This document shows, piece after piece, positions 34,399 to 43,132 of a stretch of DNA of 64,000 nt. A program made the translations under genes and the position numbers. The notes below the pieces were generated by a model, which saw only the letters and a program-made list of their open reading frames with translations, made no database searches and had not been told where the DNA came from. Each line of letters begins with the position of its first letter. Positions within the stretch are counted from its first letter, which is position 1. Where the stretch lies: positions 5,936 to 69,935 of the forward strand of contig JBBRRA010000011.1 of assembly GCA_038225475.1 (NCBI GenBank), given 5' to 3'. This stretch comes from Polymorphobacter_B sp038225475 (GTDB lineage: Bacteria; Pseudomonadota; Alphaproteobacteria; Sphingomonadales; Sphingomonadaceae).

Positions 34399-36363
34399 TT
34401 GACCGATAACGAGCCGCAACCACCGCACGACATCGCCCGGATCGCCCCGGCGGAGGTCCCGGGCCTGAACGGCCTGCTCGGGCTGGCAGTCGGCGTGGTG
34501 GTCATCGCAGCACTTTATTTCGCGCGCGAAGTCCTCGTCCCGATCATGCTCGCGGTGTTGTTGTCGTTCGTGCTTGCGCCGGTCGTGTCGCTGCTGCGCC
34601 GCCTCCACCTGCCGCGTGCGCTCGCCGTGGTGGTCACGGTGATGTTCACCTTCGGCGTGATCGGCTTGCTCGCCGGGATCATCGGTACGCAGATCGCCTC
34701 GTTGACCGGTGACGTCCCGCGCTATGCGGCTTCGGTCGAGCACAAGGTGGCGAATTTCCGCGAAACCACGATCGGCACGCTGCCGCGGCTGATCGGCAAG
34801 CTGGGGCGGCAATTCGACCGAGCCAGCGGCAATGTCGATGCGGCTCCCGTCCGCCGCGGCATCCCCGTCGGGACCGCGGCCCGACCGATGCAGGTCGAGC
34901 TGCAACCGCCGCCGGCAACACCGTTGGGGCTGGCGCGCTCGTTGCTGGGGCCGATCGTTGGGCCGCTCGAGACGACGATCATCGTCGTGATCGTCGCAAT
35001 TTTCATCCTGTTGCAGCGCGAGGACCTGCGCGACCGGCTGATTCGATTGCTCGGGTCGAACGACCTGCACCGGACGACAACCGCGATGGACGACGCCGCC
35101 GCGCGGTTGGGGCGCTATTTCCTGTTTCAGGTCGGCCTCAACACGGTATTCGGCTGCGTCATCGCCGGCGGGCTGGCGGTGATCGGCGTGCCGTTGCCGT
35201 TGCTGTGGGGGGTGCTCGCGGCGCTACTGCGGTTCGTGCCCTACATCGGCTCGGTGCTGGCGGCGCTGCCGCCGATGGTGCTGGCGGGTGCAGTCGGGGT
35301 GGACTGGTCTATGGCGATCGAGACCGCGCTGCTGTTCGTCGTCGCCGAACCGCTGATGGGCTATGTCATCGAGCCGATGATCTATGGCCGTTCGACAGGG
35401 CTGTCACCGGCGGCAGTCATCGTCGCAGCAATATTCTGGACGTGGTTGTGGGGACCGGTCGGGCTGGTGCTGTCGACGCCGCTGACGCTTTGCCTCGTGG
35501 TACTCGGGCGGCATTTCGAAGCGCTCGAATTCCTCGACGTGCTGCTTGGCGATCGCCCGGCGCTATCGCCGGTGGAAAGTTTTTACCAGCGCCTGCTCGC
35601 GGGCGATGCCGACGAGCTGCTGCACCAGGCCGAGATCCAGCTCGGGGAGCGCTCGCTGCTCGACTATTATGACGAGACCGCGCTGCCGGGCCTGCGCCTC
35701 GCTGCAATCGACGCCGACCGCGGCGTCCTGACTGCCGCGCGTCTTATCCGCGTGCGAACCGCCAGCATGGCGCTGATTGCCGATCTCAGCGAGCATCTCG
35801 ATCAGGTTCCAGCGCCGCCACGCCAGCCGCCGCCAAGGCCGGTTGCCGAAAGCCGCGTCGACCGCAGCGATCCGGTGCCCGACCTTACGTTCGAATTGCC
35901 GGCGGCTTGGACGCGCAGCGGCGCAGTGTTGTGTATCGCCGCGCGCGGCGTGCTCGACGATACCGCAGCAACGATCATGACGCATATGCTTGGCAAGCAC
36001 GGGCTTGGTGCCGCGGTTGTGGCGCATGACAGCGTGTCGCGCGAGCGCCTGCCGTCGCTCGAGGTCAGCGGCGTGCTGGCGATTTGCGTCTGCGGGCTCG
36101 AACTGGGCAGCGCTCAGCCGAACCTGCGCTTCCTGATGCGGCGGTTGCGTCAGCGGCTGCCCGGAGTGCCCGCGATGGTCGCGGTTTGGCGCAGCGGTGA
36201 GGACGATCCCGACGATCGGCTGGCAATCGGCGCCGATGACTATGCGGTATCGGTCCGCGACGGCCTGCGGCTGGTTCGCCTGCTCGCCGAGCGCGCGCAT
36301 GCCAGCGACCGGCAGATGCTCGATTCCGCCTTCCAGCCTGGCGGCACCAGTGTCCCGGCCTAG
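34399..36363 (+). CDS. AI-2E family (TqsA/PerM-like) permease with C-terminal extension
   Basis: The 654-residue product has an N-terminal membrane domain of about 370 residues with paired helices at 25-70, a long extramembrane loop, and four to five helices at 195-345. The signatures FVLAPVVSLLRR, YIGSVLAALPP and the late GLSPAAVIVAAIFWTWLWGPVGLVLSTPLT are those of AI-2E transporters. The remaining 280 residues are soluble and not recognised; they are far longer than usual, since family members are about 350-400. The start is TTG 34399 with GGGAGG 8 bases upstream. Substrate unknown. Confidence 0.87.
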   Translation: MTDNEPQPPHDIARIAPAEVPGLNGLLGLAVGVVVIAALYFAREVLVPIMLAVLLSFVLAPVVSLLRRLHLPRALAVVVTVMFTFGVIGLLAGIIGTQIASLTGDVPRYAASVEHKVANFRETTIGTLPRLIGKLGRQFDRASGNVDAAPVRRGIPVGTAARPMQVELQPPPATPLGLARSLLGPIVGPLETTIIVVIVAIFILLQREDLRDRLIRLLGSNDLHRTTTAMDDAAARLGRYFLFQVGLNTVFGCVIAGGLAVIGVPLPLLWGVLAALLRFVPYIGSVLAALPPMVLAGAVGVDWSMAIETALLFVVAEPLMGYVIEPMIYGRSTGLSPAAVIVAAIFWTWLWGPVGLVLSTPLTLCLVVLGRHFEALEFLDVLLGDRPALSPVESFYQRLLAGDADELLHQAEIQLGERSLLDYYDETALPGLRLAAIDADRGVLTAARLIRVRTASMALIADLSEHLDQVPAPPRQPPPRPVAESRVDRSDPVPDLTFELPAAWTRSGAVLCIAARGVLDDTAATIMTHMLGKHGLGAAVVAHDSVSRERLPSLEVSGVLAICVCGLELGSAQPNLRFLMRRLRQRLPGVPAMVAVWRSGEDDPDDRLAIGADDYAVSVRDGLRLVRLLAERAHASDRQMLDSAFQPGGTSVPA

Positions 36364-36366
36364 CGG

Positions 36367-38016
36367 CTAGGTGGGGTCGGTGGTGCCCATGGCGATCATC
36401 CGCAGCGCGCCGATGCCGGGCACGAAGAAATATTCGCCGCCGCGCGTCGCGACAAACTGCGGCAGACCGACCGCGATGAACGGCACTGCATTCGCCGGTC
36501 CGGCCGGAACGACATGCTTGTCGGGCGCGATGTCGGCGCTGAGCTGCGCGCGGTTGCCGATCAGCGGGCAGCCATCATTGCCTGCCTCGAAATCAAGCCC
36601 ATAGTTCATCCACTGTTGCTGGATGAATTCGAACTGGCGGAACAGGCTGGCGCAGATGCCCATGAAAATCACGCCGCGCTCGCCGTCGGCCTGTTCGTAC
36701 GGCAGCCCCCGGCGCAACAGTCTCCGGCGGTTGGTCAAGGTGCTCGACCCGGTGGTGGGGCCAACTTGCGGGTCGAGCATGTCGCGCGCGTTGGCCCGGC
36801 GCACATGCGCCCCGAGCGGACAAACGCCGCCGCCGACATCCGCGCCGTAGCGAAAGCCGTTGAGCATCATGCGATACGCGTTGACCCGCGCCTGTTCGAC
36901 ACTGTCGCGTGGCTTACGCAACGCGATCGCGATACACGCCGCTGCCTCGACCCCCATGGCCTGCGAGTCACGATAGGTCGGCGCCGCGAGCAGTGGAATG
37001 CCGTTGCGCCAGCGCCCGACGATCTTGGCGCGCACGGTTTCGCCCGCTTCCTCATCGTCGGTCACGCCGGTCACTTGCTGCCAGATCGCCGCCTGACGCG
37101 TCATCTCGGCTTCGAACGCGGGCACGTCCTGCCGCAATTTGCGATAGACCATGAAGGTGCCGTTGCGCGCAAACGCCTGCGGTTGCGTCGTCACCGGCAG
37201 TTCCTGTCCCTCGTCGACATGCCCCAGAATGAACTCGCCCGTGGCCAGCGCCGACCAGCTAGTTTTGACGTCGAAAATCCCTTCGGCAATCTTGCCACCG
37301 CCTTTGACGGCGAGCGCCGCCGCGGCACCGTCGAACTGCCCATCGAACACCGGATCGCTGATGCCGTCGGTGAAGCCGAAATGTTCGAGCGGCACCGGAA
37401 CCTTCGTGCCGCCCGGCCCTGCCGCCATCCGCGCCGTCGAATCCTGCCAGCGCAGCGTGCCGTCCGCGCCGTGCCCGGTCAGCAGCGTTACCCCGCCCGC
37501 CGAGGTCAGGCTTTCCAGCCATTCGGTCCACGCCGCAAGCTCGGGCAGCGGCGACCCATCGGGGTTGGCCGCGACGTTGAGCGACACCCAAAGATGTACC
37601 GCGGGCCGCGCCGCATCCTCTGCCGCATGCCAGATCGGATCCCATCGCGCCGGCGCGCTTTCGCCGATATCGCCAAGGATCGCCGCGCGGCATCCCATAC
37701 CATCGATGAACTCGTCGGGAAGCAGCCGCAGCGTGTGCGTCGGCAGATCGAGCGCATGCAGCCCGAGCCAGCTGAAGCCGATATTAAGCGTAATCGGCGG
37801 CTTTACGACGGCAGCCGTGACGTCCGGCGCGTCAACCTTTGCCCACGGCTCGGCGGTGGTGACGCGCGGCACCACCGCATCGACGAAACGGCGGCCGGCA
37901 GCAGCGTCGGCGATGTGAAAGAATAAATGGCGTGAATGCGGAAAGCCGAAGCGACCATAGGGCCGGTGAATATTCCCCTGAATATCCGCAAGGTCGAGCT
38001 TACCCACCGCTACCAC
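36367..38016 (-). CDS. DyP-type heme peroxidase, large form
   Basis: Dye-decolorizing peroxidases use H2O2 to oxidise phenolics or other substrates with a heme. The 549-residue product has the distal motif GFTDGISDP with catalytic Asp217, and the proximal heme ligand His404 in LGAHVRRANARD. The length puts it with the large DyP forms rather than the 300-residue bacterial type. No signal peptide or Tat motif is seen, so it is probably cytoplasmic or carried by its partners. Its start overlaps the stop of the upstream membrane protein gene by 7 bases. It converges on the AI-2E gene with 3 bases between stops. Confidence 0.93.
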   Translation of the reverse strand: MVAVGKLDLADIQGNIHRPYGRFGFPHSRHLFFHIADAAAGRRFVDAVVPRVTTAEPWAKVDAPDVTAAVVKPPITLNIGFSWLGLHALDLPTHTLRLLPDEFIDGMGCRAAILGDIGESAPARWDPIWHAAEDAARPAVHLWVSLNVAANPDGSPLPELAAWTEWLESLTSAGGVTLLTGHGADGTLRWQDSTARMAAGPGGTKVPVPLEHFGFTDGISDPVFDGQFDGAAAALAVKGGGKIAEGIFDVKTSWSALATGEFILGHVDEGQELPVTTQPQAFARNGTFMVYRKLRQDVPAFEAEMTRQAAIWQQVTGVTDDEEAGETVRAKIVGRWRNGIPLLAAPTYRDSQAMGVEAAACIAIALRKPRDSVEQARVNAYRMMLNGFRYGADVGGGVCPLGAHVRRANARDMLDPQVGPTTGSSTLTNRRRLLRRGLPYEQADGERGVIFMGICASLFRQFEFIQQQWMNYGLDFEAGNDGCPLIGNRAQLSADIAPDKHVVPAGPANAVPFIAVGLPQFVATRGGEYFFVPGIGALRMIAMGTTDPT

Positions 38017-39020
38017 CGCACCGCGGGCGCATGAAGCGTGCCCGGTGACTGCGTCGGCAGCGCGGCCGCGGGTTGGGTCGAGCGCAGGAAATCACCGAAC
38101 CGCGACTGCAGCGCGGCGTCGTCGCAGCCCTGCACGTCGATGGCAAAGCGGGTGAATTGCTGCTGCAGGAACAGCGCCTTCAGCACCGACGGCAAGTCGC
38201 TTCGCGGTGCGGTTGCAAACGGCTTTGCGGCGCGGTCGAGCACGACGCGATACAGGATTACCAGCACGACTGCGACTAGCACCGCCAGCACGGCAATAAC
38301 CCCTGCCCCCCACAACGCAATACGCTGGATGAAGCCGCCATCGCTGCCGAACACCGCCAGCAGCCCGGCGATCACCAGTGCCGCAACCCAAGCCGCGAGG
38401 ACATAGCCGCCGATCGTGAGCAGCCGCTTGATCACCCCCATCGGCAGACCCGATTTGGCCGCAACCGCAACGGTATCGGCGTGATAATCGTTGAACGGCA
38501 TCGTCGTCTCGATCTCGGCTCGCACAAGATAATCGTGAAACGCCGCCGCGCTGTCGATGCCGTCGAATCCGGTACAGTGCCCGAAGATGTCGGCGAGCTC
38601 GGCGCGCGCGGTCGACCACAATGCCTCGGCATAGGCGCGGCGCGCCGCAGCTGCATCGGTCGGTGCGTCGATATCGGCGGCAAACAGCAAATACGCCGAC
38701 CCCAGCCGATCGACCGGTTGCGGCAGCAACGGATTAGCGCCGATATTGAGCAACGAGTTTCCCGACACCCGCCCGTTGAACGCCGGCTGGTCGATAATCA
38801 CCAGCCGCGCAAAATGGTTGAGCGTATTGCGCGCGAACGGCGACGGTGCCGGCGCGATCGGCGATGCGGCGGTCTGGCTTCCCGTCGGCAGCAGCGCGAG
38901 TGTCTGCGCGAGCACATGACGATGCGAGCGCGACGCCTGCGTTACCGGATCGATGATCGACGCATTCCGGATCGGGGCCAGCACGGTCAGGAAATAATGG
39001 CCGCCGTCGAGGCTGGGCAT
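38010..39020 (-). CDS. Unrecognised membrane protein of the DyP operon
   Basis: I do not recognise this 336-residue protein. Residues 1-200 are soluble; residues about 75-115 contain LNHFARLVIID and, later, SAYLLFAADID. Two closely spaced transmembrane helices follow at about 209-265 (GYVLAAWVAALVIAGLLAVFG and ALWGAGVIAVLAVLVAVVLVI), then a soluble tail. The HFAR-type phrase also occurs in the next gene upstream, so the two may share a fold. Its start and stop overlap its neighbours (by 3 and 7 bases), tying it tightly to the peroxidase. A role as membrane anchor, or as substrate-side partner of the DyP enzyme, is a guess. Confidence 0.8.
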   Translation of the reverse strand: MPSLDGGHYFLTVLAPIRNASIIDPVTQASRSHRHVLAQTLALLPTGSQTAASPIAPAPSPFARNTLNHFARLVIIDQPAFNGRVSGNSLLNIGANPLLPQPVDRLGSAYLLFAADIDAPTDAAAARRAYAEALWSTARAELADIFGHCTGFDGIDSAAAFHDYLVRAEIETTMPFNDYHADTVAVAAKSGLPMGVIKRLLTIGGYVLAAWVAALVIAGLLAVFGSDGGFIQRIALWGAGVIAVLAVLVAVVLVILYRVVLDRAAKPFATAPRSDLPSVLKALFLQQQFTRFAIDVQGCDDAALQSRFGDFLRSTQPAAALPTQSPGTLHAPAVRW

Positions 39021-39721
39021 CAGGCGCTCCGCAGCCGCTGTGCAAAGTCGCGCCGCGCCATGTCGGCCTTTTGCGTCGCCACCGAGGCGATCGGCGCATA
39101 GCCCGGCGCAGCGAGCGAGGTGGCGACGCTGCTCAGCGCGGCACGATATGCAGCAGCAAACGTCGCTGCATCCGAGGTTGGGTGGCTCTGCGCAAGCGCG
39201 GCGAGCGCGCGTTGGACCCGCAGCGCCGCCTTAATGTCGCGCTGCGCCGCACCGGGCGTGGCGTTGTAGTAATAATGCGTATGGATCTGGTTCGCGCCGA
39301 TATAATCCTTGAATGTCACGATCGGAATCGAGTGCGGATATTTGGTGCTGGCATACCAGAACAGGTCGAGCCCGCCTGGAATTCCGTCTGCGAAAGCATC
39401 GATATACTGGTCCCATGTGCCGTTGAAGTTCGACAGGAACAGCATGTAGTCGTTTTCGAGGACCTCGGCGCCCTGCCCGAGGTTCGGCCATTGGTCGCGC
39501 CGGATCAGCACCCAGCGCGCAAAATGGATGAGTTTGAGCCCGAGCAGCCCGCTGAGTTGCGCCGGCATCGTCCGCGCCGCCATGAAGATCAGGCGCTGCA
39601 GCCAGGTGCGCGTCGGCCGGATCGGCGTCAACACGTTCATCGCATAGGCTTTGCCAGCGATATTGGACAACAGCAGCCCCTTCGAACAACAGTCGCTTTC
39701 AGACGTCGGTCGCTGCGTCAT
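39020..39721 (-). CDS. Unrecognised soluble protein, first gene of the DyP operon
   Basis: I do not recognise this 233-residue protein. It has no signal peptide. The centre reads LIHFARWVLIRRDQWP, then DYMLFLSNFNGTWDQYIDAF and LFWYASTKYPHS, a pattern of alternating strands and aromatic residues that could be a ferredoxin-like or DyP-like alpha/beta fold. A match to the neighbour gene is visible at HFAR followed by a strand ending YLLF/YMLF. The start GTG/ATG region at 39721 lies 98 bases from the next gene, so the operon promoter is probably there. Its stop overlaps the start of the membrane protein gene. Confidence 0.8.
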   Translation of the reverse strand: MTQRPTSESDCCSKGLLLSNIAGKAYAMNVLTPIRPTRTWLQRLIFMAARTMPAQLSGLLGLKLIHFARWVLIRRDQWPNLGQGAEVLENDYMLFLSNFNGTWDQYIDAFADGIPGGLDLFWYASTKYPHSIPIVTFKDYIGANQIHTHYYYNATPGAAQRDIKAALRVQRALAALAQSHPTSDAATFAAAYRAALSSVATSLAAPGYAPIASVATQKADMARRDFAQRLRSA

Positions 39722-39819
39722 AGTGTAGCGCTGCCGCCGATTCGAAGCGAGTCGTTTCGGTTGGCACCGGGCATGCGCCGCGCCGTGCGCAAAGGGTGCT
39801 GATTACACGACCCGCGACG

Positions 39820-40563
39820 TCAGCAGCCGAGCAGATCCGCGAGCGCTTCAAGGCTGTCGACTTCGAATTCCCAATCCTGCCGCGCATCGGCATCGGGAGC
39901 GCGGCGGCCGCCATATTCCTGCGGCCGCGATACAAACGCCGTCGCCAGTCCGCTCGCGCGCGCCGCCGCAAGATCGCTGTGATGTGCCGCGACAAGACAC
40001 AATGCGCCGGGCTCGATCCCGAGCAGGTCGGCCGTCCCGAGATAGGCCTGCGGTAGCGGCTTGAAACACTGCGTCGCATCGGCACCAAGGACCGCGTCCC
40101 ACGGCAAGCCGGCACGGCGCGCCATCTCGAGGATCAGCGCGACATTGCCGTTCGACAGCGTGACGATCGGAAACCGCCGTTTCAACCGCAGCAAGCCGGG
40201 CACCGCATCGGGCCATGGCAGCAACCGCCGCCATGCCTGCGCCAGCATCGTCAGCCGCGCGTCGCCGACAGCTGCCCGGTCGACACCCAGCGCGGACAAC
40301 AGCTGCTCGAGCGTTTCGCGATTGAGAATATCGAGCCGGGTATAAGGCCGCTGCCCGGACCGGCATGCCTCGAGCGCGGGCTGGTACATCCCACGCCACG
40401 CATCGGCGAAAGCAGCGGCGTCGATATCGTCGCGGCCGATCTCTGCAAAGCATGCCGCCGCCTCTCGCGCGATCCCCGACCGCCAGTCGACGACCGTCCC
40501 AAAGACATCGAACGCCAACGCCTCGATCGCGCGCACCGGGGTGTCGCCGCTCGTGCCGGTCAT
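39820..40563 (-). CDS. HAD hydrolase, type II haloacid dehalogenase-like
   Basis: The 247-residue product has HAD motifs in the arrangement of (S)-2-haloacid dehalogenases: motif I FDVFGTVVDWRSGI with the nucleophile Asp, an Arg-rich cap helix region, motif II TLSNGN, a motif III Lys in QCFKPLPQAYL, and motif IV CLVAAHHSDLAAARASG. In this context it is the last gene of the cobalamin run, so the activity may be on a small phosphate or acid unrelated to halogens. Its ATG overlaps the stop of the preceding 49-residue gene by 4 bases. Confidence 0.87.
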   Translation of the reverse strand: MTGTSGDTPVRAIEALAFDVFGTVVDWRSGIAREAAACFAEIGRDDIDAAAFADAWRGMYQPALEACRSGQRPYTRLDILNRETLEQLLSALGVDRAAVGDARLTMLAQAWRRLLPWPDAVPGLLRLKRRFPIVTLSNGNVALILEMARRAGLPWDAVLGADATQCFKPLPQAYLGTADLLGIEPGALCLVAAHHSDLAAARASGLATAFVSRPQEYGGRRAPDADARQDWEFEVDSLEALADLLGC

Positions 40564-40709
40564 TTGTCGCCGGTGAAGCGTTTGACCTTCACCGGCAGAT
40601 CCTTGCCCTTGGTCCGGCGCGAGGGGATTTGCACGGGGTTGCGCTTTTTCCATTGCGCCCAGGTCATCGGACCGTCGGGCGTATCGATCATCTCATCATC
40701 CATCGACAT
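40560..40709 (-). CDS. Small basic protein, 49 residues
   Basis: This short gene encodes 49 residues starting MSMDDEMIDTPDGPMTWAQW and ending with a strongly basic half (KKRNPVQIPSRRTKGKDL, then KVKRFTGDK). The charge split, acidic front and basic back, is clear, and the codon use is normal for the window. AAGGG lies about 8 bases before the ATG, and the stop overlaps the HAD gene start (ATGA), which supports real translation. I do not recognise it. Confidence 0.7.
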   Translation of the reverse strand: MSMDDEMIDTPDGPMTWAQWKKRNPVQIPSRRTKGKDLPVKVKRFTGDK

Positions 40710-40745
40710 CGTCGTTCGCCCTTGGCCAGCTTCGGCAACAGCGTA

Positions 40746-41303
40746 TCACTCCGCAATCGTCCCGGCGAATTCGCTCGCTTCACCAAGCCTTGGCACCAGC
40801 GCGAGCCAATCGCGCGCCAGCAGCCGCGCCTGCCGTCCGCGGAGCGCCGCGATCGGCCCGCCATGCGTCACCACCGCAACCCGGCAATCGGGCAGCCGGG
40901 ACCAGGCCCGCACTGCGCGGTCGGCGAGTTCGGCCGTGGTCTCGCCGCCTCCGGGTCGGAAGCTGTCGGGGGCATCGATCATCCCGTCCATCGCGTTGCC
41001 GCTACTTCGATAGATTGCCGCCCAGCTGCGTCGCTCCCATTCGCCGAAATCGCGTTCTTGCCAATCGGCGTCGGTGTGCAGCGTGGCGCGGGTCACGCCC
41101 GCCAGCCACCGCGCCAGACGTTCCGCGCGGCGCAAGCCCGAGTGAATAACCACGTCGGGTTTCCATCCGGCCAGCGCGCGCGCAACATCGCGGGCGTGCG
41201 CCGCGCCCGCACGGCTGAGCCCAGGATCGCTGACCCCATAGCAGCGGCCGCGCCACGCGCGCGCGACTTCGGTATGCCGGATCAGCAGCACGGCGCGGGT
41301 CAT
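40746..41303 (-). CDS. cobC: CobC-like histidine phosphatase (alpha-ribazole phosphatase)
   Basis: This 185-residue phosphoglycerate-mutase-like phosphatase removes phosphate from alpha-ribazole-5'-phosphate or adenosylcobalamin-phosphate at the end of cobalamin assembly. The catalytic motif is LIRHTEVARAW with the phospho-His; the later RAERLARWL, WQERDFGEWE and VVTHGGPI complete the pocket. The ATG overlaps the cobS stop by 4 bases. Position next to cobS and cobT supports the cobalamin role over other histidine phosphatases. Confidence 0.9.
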   Translation of the reverse strand: MTRAVLLIRHTEVARAWRGRCYGVSDPGLSRAGAAHARDVARALAGWKPDVVIHSGLRRAERLARWLAGVTRATLHTDADWQERDFGEWERRSWAAIYRSSGNAMDGMIDAPDSFRPGGGETTAELADRAVRAWSRLPDCRVAVVTHGGPIAALRGRQARLLARDWLALVPRLGEASEFAGTIAE

Positions 41304-42094
41304 CGCAGCGCGGTGGCAGCAAGCAGCATCAGCAGCTGCCCGGCATAGGCGGCAAACCCGAGGCAATCGCCGGTGCTGCCGCCGATGCGACGGCGCAGGA
41401 CAGCGCGGAACCAGAACACAAACGCCGTTGCGCCCAGCACCGCCGCCGCCATGCGAAGCGGCTCGCCCAAGGCAAACGGCAGCAATGCGGGGGCCGCAGT
41501 CAGGATCGCAAAGCCGGCCCGGCGCAGCGTGACCTCGCCCGCGATATCCTTGGCGAGGCCAGTGCCCGCCGGTGCAGGGGCGATCAGCAGCATGACCGCG
41601 ACCGCGACGAGGCGGCCGAAACAAGCCGAGGCGATAATCGCGAGCGCTGCTACAGCCGGCGGGAGTTGCATCAACACGGTAGCCATTAGTGCCGCGCGCG
41701 TACCGACGGCCAATATCAGTCCCAGCGCGCCGTAGCTGCCGATGCGGCTGTCCTTGAGGATGCGGCGCACGTCGTCGGGCGACTGGCCGCCGCCGAACGC
41801 ATCGCAGAAATCGGCGACCGCATCCTCGTGGAACGCGCCGGTCAACCGCGCTTCGACAATGAGCGCGAGTGGTACTGCGACGAACGCCGGCCAAAGCTGA
41901 AATGTGGCGATTGCAACCGCAGCAGTCACGCTGCCCACCAGCGCGCCGACCAGCGGGAACCAGCCGATCGAGCGGCGCAGCCCAACCTGTACCACAGCCG
42001 CCGATAACCGGTCGGTCGCCGACACCGGGATGCGCGTCAGAAACTGGACCGCCAGCAGCGGCGGTGCCCACCACGGGCATACCGCGCCGCTCAC
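41300..42094 (-). CDS. cobS: Adenosylcobinamide-GDP ribazoletransferase
   Basis: CobS joins GDP-activated cobinamide to alpha-ribazole (or its phosphate) in the inner membrane to close the nucleotide loop. The 264-residue product is hydrophobic with about seven helices and carries the CobS motifs LTRIPV near the N terminus, ARLTGAFHEDAVADFCDAFGGG (the acidic DAFGG site), KDSRIGSYG and DCLGFAAY. The GTG at 42094 overlaps the cobT stop (GTGA). It lies between cobT and cobC in the B12 operon. Confidence 0.95.
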   Translation of the reverse strand: MSGAVCPWWAPPLLAVQFLTRIPVSATDRLSAAVVQVGLRRSIGWFPLVGALVGSVTAAVAIATFQLWPAFVAVPLALIVEARLTGAFHEDAVADFCDAFGGGQSPDDVRRILKDSRIGSYGALGLILAVGTRAALMATVLMQLPPAVAALAIIASACFGRLVAVAVMLLIAPAPAGTGLAKDIAGEVTLRRAGFAILTAAPALLPFALGEPLRMAAAVLGATAFVFWFRAVLRRRIGGSTGDCLGFAAYAGQLLMLLAATALR

Positions 42095-43098
42095 CCGCCG
42101 AGATCCGCCAGCAACGCTACGTCGGTCAATAATGCCGCCGCGCTGTCGAGCAGCGGCAGCGCCACCAGCGCGCCGGTGCCCTCGCCGAGCCGCATCTGCC
42201 AATCGAGCAACGGCTCGAGATCGAGCGTCGCCAGCGCGGCGCGGTGCCCCGGCTCGGCGGATTGATGCGCGGCGATCATCGCGCGCGCCGTGCCCGGTAC
42301 CAGCCGCTCGGCAACCAGCGCCGCGGCTGTCGCGACATAGCCGTCGAGCAGCAGCGTCGCGCCTCGTGCCGCGCCGGTGGCGAAAAATCCCGCCATCGCG
42401 GCGATCTCGAACCCTGCGACATCGGCAATCGCGCGGCGGGCATCATCGGCGAGCAGTGCGCCGGCGCGCGCGGTGGCCACATCGACCACGCGGCGCTTGG
42501 CGATCATCGACACATCGTCGGCCCCCGCGCCGCGCCCGACTGATATCTCGATGCCGATGCCCGTCAATAGCACTGTCAGGCACGCCGCCGATGTCGTGTT
42601 GCCGATGCCCATTTCGCCCGCGATCAGCAGCGCATACCCCTCGTCGTGCGCGCGTTGCGCCTCGGTCGCGCCGACGCGCCACGCCGCATCGAACTGTGCC
42701 AGCGTCATCGCCGCGCCGACGGCAAGGTCGTCGGTGCCGGGGGCAACGCTTGCGGCGTTGAAGAATGGCGGCGGCGCGCCCGCTGGCGGTGAAACGGCAC
42801 CGACGTCCACCACACGCAAGTCGCAGCCATGCGCCGCCGCAAGCGCGCTGCTTGTCGCCCGTCCCGCGAGGATGGTGCCCAGCATCAATCCGGTCACCGC
42901 CGACGGCCACGCGCTGACGCCTTGCGCCACCACGCCGTGATCGGCGGCGAAGAGCACGATGCGGCGCGGCCGCGTCTGCGGGTCAAGCCGTTGCTGGATG
43001 ACTGCCAGCTCCACCGCAAGCGTCTCGAGCCGACCGAGGCTGCGCTGCGGCTTGGCGAGGCTATCGAGCCGCGCCCATGCCGTGGCTTCGTCGATCAT
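42091..43098 (-). CDS. cobT: Nicotinate-nucleotide-dimethylbenzimidazole phosphoribosyltransferase
   Basis: CobT makes alpha-ribazole-5'-phosphate from nicotinate mononucleotide and dimethylbenzimidazole, the lower-ligand activation step. The 335-residue product has FAADHGVVAQGVSAWP, GEMGIGNTTSAACL, GRGAGADD and, near the end, SAEPGHRAALATLDLEPLLDWQMRLGEGTGA, which is the PLLD.MRLGEGTGA signature with the catalytic Glu. It follows btuD after 34 bases. The presence of cobT implies the cell can change or add the lower ligand to imported corrinoids. Confidence 0.96.
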   Translation of the reverse strand: MIDEATAWARLDSLAKPQRSLGRLETLAVELAVIQQRLDPQTRPRRIVLFAADHGVVAQGVSAWPSAVTGLMLGTILAGRATSSALAAAHGCDLRVVDVGAVSPPAGAPPPFFNAASVAPGTDDLAVGAAMTLAQFDAAWRVGATEAQRAHDEGYALLIAGEMGIGNTTSAACLTVLLTGIGIEISVGRGAGADDVSMIAKRRVVDVATARAGALLADDARRAIADVAGFEIAAMAGFFATGAARGATLLLDGYVATAAALVAERLVPGTARAMIAAHQSAEPGHRAALATLDLEPLLDWQMRLGEGTGALVALPLLDSAAALLTDVALLADLGG

Positions 43099-43132
43099 CG
43101 GGCACCCCCTTCGGTGGCAAGGCAGTCGCCGG

